Assembly (NCBI GenBank): GCA_964407925.1 | Contig: CAYOXM010000037.1 | Span: forward strand, 1 to 10,308 | Length of the DNA: 10,308 bases | Direction: 5' to 3' | Source: CAYOXM01 sp964407925 | GTDB lineage: Bacteria; Patescibacteriota; Patescibacteriia; SG8-24 | Shown: positions 1 through 4,567 of the stretch, piece by piece | How the letters are laid out: each line of letters begins with the position of its first letter | Numbering within the stretch: the stretch's first letter is position 1 | Notes under the pieces: generated by a model | Databases searched by the model: none | The model's input: only the letters and a program-made list of their open reading frames with translations | What the model was told of the DNA's origin: nothing | Position numbers and translations under genes: made by a program

Positions 1-2
1 TC

Positions 3-320
3 AAAACGATGGTCGAGGCGCAGGGCGTGCCGGCGTCGATGAAGGCGCTCGCCGTAAGCACGGCCGAGGCGCAAGTCGCGGAGATGGTCGACGGTTATCT
101 CGAAAAGCTCAAGCCGTATTCGGCGTACGTCCCGTACGGGCTTGCGGCCATCACGTACTTCTCGTTTCAAGTCGTGTTTTTCGTCCCCGGGTTCGCCGCA
201 TCGCTCGCCCTCGGGCCGTTGCTGTTCCTGCTGCGTCTGACCGGCTTCGCGCACCTGTCGAAACAAACCCGCGTCGTCACGCGGCTCACGCTCGCCGAGG
301 GCGACGGGAGCGCGGAATGA
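3..320 (+). CDS. Membrane protein, C-terminal part (5' end outside window)
   Basis: The frame is open to the left edge of the window (AAA ACG precede the first ATG at 9), so the true start probably lies upstream and this is a 3' fragment of about 103-105 residues ending in TGA. The visible part has a short amphipathic stretch ending in EKLKPYSAYVPYG. A long hydrophobic region of roughly 35 residues follows, with aromatic residues and a central PGF, enough for two closely spaced membrane helices. The tail is basic and then acidic (KQTRVVTRLTLAEGDGSAE), as expected for a cytoplasmic end. I do not recognise a named family. A hydrophobic C-terminus of this kind is common in uncharacterised Patescibacteria membrane proteins (recollection, not a search). 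An intrinsic terminator follows 10 bases after the stop, so this is the last gene of its transcript. Confidence 0.6.
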   Translation, partial: KTMVEAQGVPASMKALAVSTAEAQVAEMVDGYLEKLKPYSAYVPYGLAAITYFSFQVVFFVPGFAASLALGPLLFLLRLTGFAHLSKQTRVVTRLTLAEGDGSAE

Positions 321-329
321 CGGGTGACG

Positions 330-356
330 AAAAACCGGCCGCAGGGCCGGTTTTTT
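330..356 (+). terminator. Intrinsic terminator after first gene
   Basis: Perfect stem CCGGCC (335-340) / GGCCGG (345-350) with a four-base loop. It is extended by AAAA/TTTT pairing and followed by a T6 run. It lies directly behind the stop codon at 320. Confidence 0.85.
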
Positions 357-366
357 AATTGACGGC

Positions 367-394
367 AATAAAAAAAACGCCGCGGGAAGCGGCG
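367..394 (-). terminator. Intrinsic terminator of the 402-812 membrane protein gene
   Basis: Read on the minus strand, a stem CGCCGC/GCGGCG (arms at 389-394 and 378-383, loop TTCCC) is followed by a run of eight T. It lies 8 bases past the minus-strand stop. Together with the plus-strand terminator at 330-356 it insulates two convergent genes. Confidence 0.8.
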
Positions 395-401
395 GCTTCG
401 G

Positions 402-812
402 TCAGCGCGCGCGGGCGCGACCGAGGGTCGGGGAGAGGAACAGCGCGGCGGTCAGCGCGACGCAGACGATGCCGTAGCCGGCGGAGAACGCGCGCGGTGC
501 GTTCGGCAGGACGGCGTAGGCGGCGATCGTCCACGGGAACGCGAGTCCGCAGATGACGTTCAGCGGCTGACGGAGGCGGGTCCCGTAGGCGGTGAGCGCC
601 AGCGCGGCGAATCCCATCACGAGCATCGCGAGTCCGGGGATGAACCCCTCCAGCGGGTGGTCGATGCGCCACGTGGTGACGATGGGGAAGAACTCGTCCG
701 GCCCCACCTTGTACGCCGCCACGTAGGCGGCGAAGACGGCATGGCTGACGCCGGCCGTCATTGCGCACAGTCGCGCGTCGCTTCGATCCCGTCCTTCGTT
801 GTTTTCGTTCAC
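402..812 (-). CDS. Small four-helix integral membrane protein, unknown function
   Basis: The protein has 136 residues. I chose the GTG start at 812-810 because AAGGAG lies exactly 6 bases upstream (824-819). The longer ATG start at 866 would fall inside the probable promoter -10 box. After a short polar N-terminus (NENNEGRDRSDAR) there are four hydrophobic segments at about residues 17-34, 57-76, 85-102 and 110-127. The loop between the first two carries FFPIVTTWRIDHPLEG, and the C-terminus is short and basic (GRARAR). This is the pattern of a compact helical membrane protein with a positively charged cytoplasmic end. No catalytic motif is visible and I do not recognise the family. The gene is monocistronic, with its own promoter and terminator. 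Confidence 0.75.
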   Translation of the reverse strand: MNENNEGRDRSDARLCAMTAGVSHAVFAAYVAAYKVGPDEFFPIVTTWRIDHPLEGFIPGLAMLVMGFAALALTAYGTRLRQPLNVICGLAFPWTIAAYAVLPNAPRAFSAGYGIVCVALTAALFLSPTLGRARAR

Positions 813-856
813 GTTCGGCTCCTTCGCGGTCTCCTCACTGCGAATGTGCCGCGGTG

Positions 857-885
857 ACGCTAGCATCCTTAAGGCGGAAGGTCAA
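857..885 (-). promoter_or_regulatory. Sigma70-type promoter for the minus-strand membrane protein gene
   Basis: On the minus strand TTGACC (885-880) is followed after exactly 17 bases by TAGCGT (862-857). A TG one base before the -10 box gives an extended -10 element. Transcription would start near 850, leaving a leader of about 38 bases that contains AAGGAG before the GTG start at 812. Confidence 0.55.
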
Positions 886-906
886 TGCGCGCCGCCGCGG
901 TGCAGG

Positions 907-931
907 CCCACGGCATCCGCCGGGGGTTTTT
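907..931 (+). terminator. Terminator-like hairpin in a divergent intergenic region
   Basis: CGGC (911-914) / GCCG (919-922) with loop ATCC is extended past one A-G mismatch by CCC (907-909) / GGG (924-926), then T5. It looks like an intrinsic terminator on the plus strand. However, no recognised plus-strand gene ends before it; it lies between the minus-strand gene and the gene starting at 992. It could end an unannotated small transcript, act as a leader attenuator, or be a chance structure. Confidence 0.35.
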
Positions 932-958
932 GTTTCCTCGAGCAAATTTCGGTACGCT
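930..958 (+). promoter_or_regulatory. Tentative promoter for the 992-1495 gene
   Basis: TTGTTT (930-935), 17 bases, TACGCT (953-958). The match to the sigma70 consensus is moderate. It gives a leader of roughly 27 bases before the ATG at 992. The spacing fits the better promoters in this window, but the hexamers are weak. Confidence 0.3.
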
Positions 959-991
959 TGTGATACGCGTTTAGCGAATGAGCGAAAAGGC

Positions 992-1495
992 ATGTCGGCC
1001 AAGATCACCGTGAACGACAAGATGCAGAAGCGATACGTCTATTGGCGCACCGCGCCGGTGGGGAGGGGATTCGCCCCCGACTTCCGGCCGGAGCTCACGC
1101 CCGCGGAGATGCTGAGGCTCGGCGTCTTCGGCGGGAAGTACATGACGGACTGCGGGAAGGAATTCCCGAAGTCCTGGTACGCCAAGGCGAAACTGTCGCC
1201 TGGGTGGAAGAACCCGAAGCTGAACTTTTTCGGCGTGAACGCGTCACAGCCGCTCTCCGTCTGGCGGGCCAAGGGCTGGATTCGCGACCAGGACCCGCGC
1301 GGCTGGTTCCAGTGGTACTGTCGGTACTACATGGGCCGGCGGAGCGAGGACGACGCGCGCCAGATCCGCCGCTGGAAGGCGATACGGCGGCACATCATGG
1401 CGGTGCGCAAGAACTGCGCGCGCGGCGACTGGTCATGCCGACCGCGCCAGCGGCAGGCGCTCCTTCATTGGGCGATCGATTCGCGGAAGTTATAA
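992..1495 (+). CDS. Conserved 167-aa protein rich in Trp, Tyr and Arg, unknown function
   Basis: I chose the ATG at 992 because upstream in-frame sequence is low-complexity GC-rich DNA with no better start. A purine-rich AAAAGG precedes it, though too close to be an ideal ribosome site. Visible blocks are LTPAEMLRLGVFGGKYM (35-51), FPKSWYAKAKLSPGW (58-72), ASQPLSVWRAKGWIRDQDP (84-102) and GWFQWYCRYYMGRR (104-117). Further on come DDARQIRRWKAIRRH (120-134) and CRPRQRQALLHWAIDSRKL (149-167). There is no signal peptide or membrane helix, so it is probably cytosolic, and the strong positive charge with many aromatics would suit nucleic-acid binding (inference). From memory, the same block order (GVFGGKYM, WFQWYCRYY, RQRQALLxWAxDSRK) occurs in uncharacterised bacterial, fungal and protist proteins. 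No function is known to me. Confidence 0.8.
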   Translation: MSAKITVNDKMQKRYVYWRTAPVGRGFAPDFRPELTPAEMLRLGVFGGKYMTDCGKEFPKSWYAKAKLSPGWKNPKLNFFGVNASQPLSVWRAKGWIRDQDPRGWFQWYCRYYMGRRSEDDARQIRRWKAIRRHIMAVRKNCARGDWSCRPRQRQALLHWAIDSRKL

Positions 1496-1496
1496 C
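1468..1496 (+). promoter_or_regulatory. Probable promoter of the DUF1428 gene, inside the end of the preceding gene
   Basis: TTGGGC (1468-1473), 17 bases, TATAAC (1491-1496). The -10 box overlaps the stop codon of the upstream gene. Transcription would begin near 1503-1504, leaving only about 8 bases before the ATG at 1512. That fits the absence of a Shine-Dalgarno sequence there. Confidence 0.4.
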
Positions 1497-1511
1497 CCTA
1501 ACCACATCGTT

Positions 1512-1905
1512 ATGGCCAAGAGCAAAGTGAAGTACGTCGACGGGTACGTTCTCGTGATAAAGAAAAAGAACGACGCCTCGAATCGGAAGATGGCGGTGNN
1601 NNNNNNNNGTGCAGGGCGCGAAGCTCTGGATGAAGTACGGCGCGCTCGACTACAAGGAGTGCGTCGGCGATGACCTGCGGGCGGCGCACGTCATCCTTAC
1701 TTTTCCGAAGCTCACCAAGATGAAGCCGAACGAGCAGGTCTGGTTCTCGTTCGTCGGCTTCAAGTCGAAGGCGCACCGCGACAGCGTCAACAAGAAAGTG
1801 ATGAGCGATCCGTCGATGAGCGCGGAGGCGTGGAAAGACACGCCGATGCCGTTCGACATGAAGCGGATGAGCATGGGCGGGTTCAAGGTGGTCGTGAGCG
1901 GCTAA
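1512..1905 (+). CDS. DUF1428 (YbaA-like) family protein, interrupted by an assembly gap
   Basis: The 29 residues before the gap (from MAKSKVKYVDGYVLVIKKK) match the start of DUF1428 proteins (YVDGFVxxVP). The part after the gap has LWMKYGALDYKECVGDD, VWFSFVGFKSKAHRDSVNKKVMSDP and MPFDMKRMSMGGFKV, which are the family's signature blocks including the MPFDxKRMxxGGF ending. Family members are small dimeric alpha-beta (ferredoxin-like) proteins of about 117-125 residues, such as E. coli YbaA, with no established reaction. The gap holds 10 Ns, which puts the two halves out of frame. The bases flanking it are both GTG, and collapsing them restores a frame and the exact family spacing, giving 126 residues. 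The gene is therefore probably intact in the organism. No Shine-Dalgarno is visible. A terminator follows 42 bases downstream. Confidence 0.85.
1599..1608. other. Assembly gap (10 N) inside the DUF1428 gene
   Basis: A run of 10 N flanked by GTG on both sides. Ten is not compatible with the reading frames on either side, so the length is a scaffolding placeholder rather than a measured distance. Confidence 0.95.
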
Positions 1906-1922
1906 CGAGCTCATACCATGTC

Positions 1923-1943
1923 ATTCCGGGCCCGACCCGGAAT
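1923..1943. repeat. REP-like palindrome (ATTCCGGG / CCCGGAAT)
   Basis: Perfect 8-bp inverted repeat (1923-1930 and 1936-1943) around CCCGA, embedded in TCATTCC...GGAATCCAG. This matches from memory the short intergenic palindrome TCATTCCGG-n-CCGGAATCCAG that is scattered in many bacterial genomes. It lies between the DUF1428 stop codon and its terminator. Confidence 0.55.
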
Positions 1944-1947
1944 CCAG

Positions 1948-1975
1948 AAAACCCCGGCGCAAGCCGAGGTTTTTT
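1948..1975 (+). terminator. Intrinsic terminator after the DUF1428 gene
   Basis: CGGC (1955-1958) / GCCG (1963-1966) with loop GCAA is extended beyond one mismatch by CC/GG and AAAA/TTTT, and ends in T6 (1970-1975). Confidence 0.75.
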
Positions 1976-1984
1976 CGTCTGACT

Positions 1985-2051
1985 GTCCCTCCGATGCCAG
2001 GCCCCGTACACGGGGTCGTCACGACGGCTCACTCGTCCCTCCGGTACCAGG
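1985..2051. repeat. Imperfect 17-bp direct repeat next to the AT-rich island
   Basis: GTCCCTCCGATGCCAGG at 1985-2001 recurs as GTCCCTCCGGTACCAGG at 2035-2051 (15 of 17 identical, 50 bases apart). Weaker similarity extends 5' (CTGACT versus CTCACT). Between the copies is the palindromic CCCCGTACACGGGG, and the second copy runs into GGTACCAGGTACC. No coding function is evident in this stretch, which ends where the composition turns AT-rich. Confidence 0.5.
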
Positions 2052-2065
2052 TACCGACATATTAA

Positions 2066-2081
2066 TGCCTCGACAGAGGCA
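2066..2081 (-). terminator. Hairpin at the end of the toxin-antitoxin operon
   Basis: Perfect stem TGCCTC/GAGGCA with a four-base loop begins immediately after the minus-strand stop at 2083 and is followed by TTAATAT on that strand. The U-run is short and broken, so it is a weak intrinsic terminator at best. Confidence 0.4.
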
Positions 2082-2082
2082 C

Positions 2083-2583
2083 TCAAATTTTCCAACCAAG
2101 TTCATCGAAAAAATCGACTGGTTCCAGACAGGGCTGGCCCAATTTGCGACAAATATGCGGTATCCGTTCCCCGGGCGTTAGGATGCTTTCAGATGTAACA
2201 ACTTTCGATTGAGTACATGCCGCCATCGCGACCACCACCGGATCAGCCCAAAGAGCCATTTTTTTAGGCGCCCAGCTTGGGACCGCGCTAAAATTCGCAG
2301 TAATTTTTTGCTGCACCGTTTGGTCTGGCAGTATAAACAATTTCTTCTCGTATTTTTTTGCCCATTTAAAAAGTTCGTCGTCATGCTTTTGTAGCTCTAA
2401 AAAAACGTCATACGGCGCAATCGCATCGTTTGTACCCGATATCAGTCCCTCAAAGCGACGCCATAATGTCGTGAATACGTTTCTCCTATATCTGCCCCTA
2501 TATAAATCGACAAATAGGCCCGTATCAAGACAGTATTTTGCCCGAGGCAGGGAGGGCGGAGATTTTGCAATCCCACCCTTCAT
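2083..2583 (-). CDS. DUF4411 PIN-like domain protein, probable toxin ribonuclease
   Basis: 166 residues. The pattern fits the DUF4411 branch of PIN-like nucleases. YCLDTGLFVD (17-26) carries the first acidic residue D20, and the middle region has VFTTLWRRFEGLI, then VFLELQKHDDELFKWAKK with E63. ADPVVVAMA (113-121) carries D114, then VVTSES (128-133) and IPHICRKLGQPCLEPVDFFDELGW at the C-terminus. Such proteins are single-domain metal-dependent RNases acting as toxins (family knowledge). The usual Asn after LDT is Gly here. The start overlaps the stop of the upstream XRE/ImmA gene (ATGA, 2583-2580), so the two are translationally coupled, the standard arrangement for this pair. The gene is AT-rich compared with its neighbours, suggesting acquisition. 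The RNase activity is inferred. Confidence 0.85.
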   Translation of the reverse strand: MKGGIAKSPPSLPRAKYCLDTGLFVDLYRGRYRRNVFTTLWRRFEGLISGTNDAIAPYDVFLELQKHDDELFKWAKKYEKKLFILPDQTVQQKITANFSAVPSWAPKKMALWADPVVVAMAACTQSKVVTSESILTPGERIPHICRKLGQPCLEPVDFFDELGWKI

Positions 2584-3719
2584 ATGGTGCTAATTTTTTG
2601 CTGAATTTCAGGAAGGTGCTTGAGCCGAACCCCTAAATAGGCACCTGCATCGGCAAGGGTAATGCGATTCTCGCTAAGGGCCCTAGTAACCAACTTGACG
2701 AGGGTAAATCCTTTTTCGGAAAAACATTTTTTAACGGGCGAACTAAATCCCGGTTTTTTTTCAATTTTTTGTGACAACCAAATTCTCCTTTTTTCCTCAT
2801 AAAACGATTTAGTTGTTCGGTCCAAGATTAATAAACGCCTCAAAATAACTTCGCGGCTTACTTTAAAAAAAGCAGCCAGCTCATCAAGTTGAGCATCTTC
2901 AGGTTCAAAGATTTTTGTTTTCTGCCCAGCGACAATCGAATGATTGAGTAGGTCAGAGCGAGGGACTAAAGTTGCTCCGGAAAAATGATTACAAAAAATT
3001 TCGACATCGTTTTGCGACCTAAAGTCGCAAAGTCCAGCGTCACGTAGGGCAAGGTGACAAAATTCATGAAAAAGTGTAAAAGTCCTTGCGGCAATATGGT
3101 CTTTGCTGTTCACCACTATGATGGGCGGTTGGTCTTTTTCCCAAAGTGAAAAACCTCGAGCGTCTTCAAGCGGAAAAGAAAGCTGAAAAACGAAAACGTT
3201 ATAATTTTCGACGAGCAACTTAACTTGATTGTAGGCTTGATACCAATTTTGCCAATTAGCCCGAAGATCAGCGGAAAGCCCGAGCAACTGTCTATATTTT
3301 TCAGCGGCAGCCTCTGGTCCGCTTGTCTTATCAAGTTTCGGAATCTGCGGACGTGTCGCCTCGGTGCCCATGGAAGTTATTACTTCCGATGCGATATCGC
3401 GCTGAAAATACGCCTGCCTGATCGCGAGTCGTGTTTCGGGGGTTAGGTTAGCTTCGTCCGTACCAGCAATGATTCGATAGTCATGAGGTGACAGCTCACC
3501 CGCAGGAGTTTCGTTTAAAAAAAATATTGCGAAAGGCCGCCTGTAAAATGTTGCAATTGCGTAGGCCTGTTTGATCGTTGGATAATCAGCCCCTTGCTCC
3601 CAAGCAGCTAATCTCTGTGGTTTTATCGCTAGCCTTTTTGCTGCCACTTCGGGAGTCAGGCCAAGGGTCTCCCGTGCCCAAACCATTATTTTCGGATTGA
3701 CGAATGCTTTTTGCTGCAT
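2580..3719 (-). CDS. XRE-family HTH / ImmA-IrrE metallo-endopeptidase, antitoxin-type partner of DUF4411
   Basis: 379 residues. The N-terminal helix-turn-helix (about 8-66) reads WARETLGLTPEVAAKRL...LAAWEQG...PTIKQAYAIATFYRRP. Then follow FAIFFL and the HDYRI motif typical of the XRE-ImmA fusion. The peptidase core has IIVVNSKDHIAARTFTLFHEFCHLAL with the zinc motif HEFCH at 218-222. A downstream VEIFCNHFSGATLVP supplies the probable third ligand E240. A basic C-terminal extension of about 75 residues follows. Family members bind their own promoter and may cleave regulators. Paired with DUF4411 they are predicted toxin-antitoxin modules. The protein is the first gene of the minus-strand operon and overlaps the toxin by ATGA. 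No Shine-Dalgarno is evident before the ATG at 3719. Composition is AT-rich, unlike the surrounding genome. Whether peptidase activity is needed is unknown. Confidence 0.87.
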   Translation of the reverse strand: MQQKAFVNPKIMVWARETLGLTPEVAAKRLAIKPQRLAAWEQGADYPTIKQAYAIATFYRRPFAIFFLNETPAGELSPHDYRIIAGTDEANLTPETRLAIRQAYFQRDIASEVITSMGTEATRPQIPKLDKTSGPEAAAEKYRQLLGLSADLRANWQNWYQAYNQVKLLVENYNVFVFQLSFPLEDARGFSLWEKDQPPIIVVNSKDHIAARTFTLFHEFCHLALRDAGLCDFRSQNDVEIFCNHFSGATLVPRSDLLNHSIVAGQKTKIFEPEDAQLDELAAFFKVSREVILRRLLILDRTTKSFYEEKRRIWLSQKIEKKPGFSSPVKKCFSEKGFTLVKLVTRALSENRITLADAGAYLGVRLKHLPEIQQKISTI

Positions 3720-3722
3720 AGA

Positions 3723-3734
3723 GACAACAATGTC
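3723..3734. promoter_or_regulatory. Possible operator palindrome before the XRE/ImmA gene
   Basis: GACA-ACAA-TGTC is a 4+4 inverted repeat starting 4 bases upstream of the XRE gene start, where an autoregulatory XRE protein could bind. The arms are short and could occur by chance. No convincing -35/-10 pair was found on the minus strand in this AT-rich intergenic stretch. Confidence 0.2.
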
Positions 3735-3834
3735 ACCTATGGAACTTATCTTTCTTTTTCTTTTTTTGCTAGTCCAAGCACTTTAATATTCGGTAAAAAC
3801 TTTATAGACTTGGAACAGGAATAGTAAAGAAGCA

Positions 3835-4467
3835 ATGCCCACCCCCTTCGTCCACCTCCACGTCCATACCCACTACAGCCTCCTCCAGGCCCTCCCGAAG
3901 CTGGATGAGCTGGTGAAGGCTGCCAAAAACGCCGGAATGGACGCGGTCGCCATCACGGACTACGGGGCGGTGTACGGGGTGATCGAATTCATCCAGGAGT
4001 GCCAGAAGAAGGACATCAAGCCCATCATCGGCCAGTGTGCCTACGTCGCGCTCGAGAAGTACACCGACAAGCGGCCGCGCATCGACGACCGCCAGCACCA
4101 GCTGGTGCTCCTCTGCGAAACCGAAGAGGGCTACCGCAACCTCCTCAAACTCACCACCATCGCCAACCTCGAGGGCTTCTATTACAAACCCCGCATCGAC
4201 AAGGACCTCCTCCGCCAGTACGGCAAGGGGCTCATCGGCCTGTCGGGCGGCGCGAAGGGTGAAATCTGCAAGGCGCTCGCCATGGACGAGTTCGACAAGG
4301 CCGAGGCCGTCGCGCGCGAGTACGAAGAAATCTTCGGCAAGGGGAACTTCTTCCTCGAACTCCAAGATCACCCCGAACTCGACGACCAGCAGGCGCGCAA
4401 CCGCGACCTCATCAAGCTCTCCGAGAAGACCGGCATCCCGCTCGTCGCGACGAAGGACGTCCACTAC
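3835..4467 (+). CDS. dnaE: DNA polymerase III alpha subunit (DnaE), N-terminal part up to the assembly gap
   Basis: 211 residues of the PHP domain of the replicative polymerase, which copies the chromosome within the holoenzyme. It begins FVHLHVHTHYSLLQA (5-19), with the PHP HxHT motif at 9-12. Then come AITDYGAVYGVIEF, KPIIGQCAYVAL, HQLVLLCETEEGYRNLLKL and GLIGLSGGAKGEICKAL, and it stops at PLVATKDVHY. Two positions that in metal-binding PHP domains are usually His (TDHG) and Glu (GCE) read Tyr (TDYG) and Cys (GQC), so PHP nuclease activity is doubtful (inference). I chose the ATG at 3835 because PHP homology begins at once; only a weak AAAGAA precedes it. Upstream, TATAGA (3803-3808) is a possible -10 box. 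The gene continues after the gap. Confidence 0.95.
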
Positions 4468-4567
4468 NNNNNNNNNNNNNNNNNNNNNNNNNNNNNNNNN
4501 NNNNNNNNNNNNNNNNNNNNNNNNNNNNNNNNNNNNNNNNNNNNNNNNNNNNNNNNNNNNNNNNNNN
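4468..4567. other. Assembly gap (100 N) inside dnaE
   Basis: Exactly 100 N. The upstream frame ends on a codon boundary and the downstream frame begins on one, but 100 is not a multiple of three, so the length is a placeholder. Aligned by eye to E. coli DnaE from memory, about 165 residues (around 500 bases) are missing, including the PGRGSGAGS palm motif. Confidence 0.95.

Noticed and set aside
813..866. Longer ATG start for the minus-strand membrane protein
   Set aside because: The ATG at 866 lies inside the probable -10 region, whereas the GTG at 812 has AAGGAG at ideal spacing.
1883..2095. Minus-strand ORF of 70 codons over the intergenic repeats
   Set aside because: Its peptide includes FRVGPGMT, a known artefact of translating the REP-like palindrome. 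It has no ribosome site and overlaps a terminator.
3719..3729. TAGAGACAACA here and inverted at the right edge of the window (10297-10307)
   Set aside because: An 11-base match within 10 kb on both strands is expected by chance several times.
2024..3834. Direct repeats (att sites) flanking the AT-rich island
   Set aside because: I compared both borders by eye and found no shared repeat of useful length, and there is no integrase or transposase.
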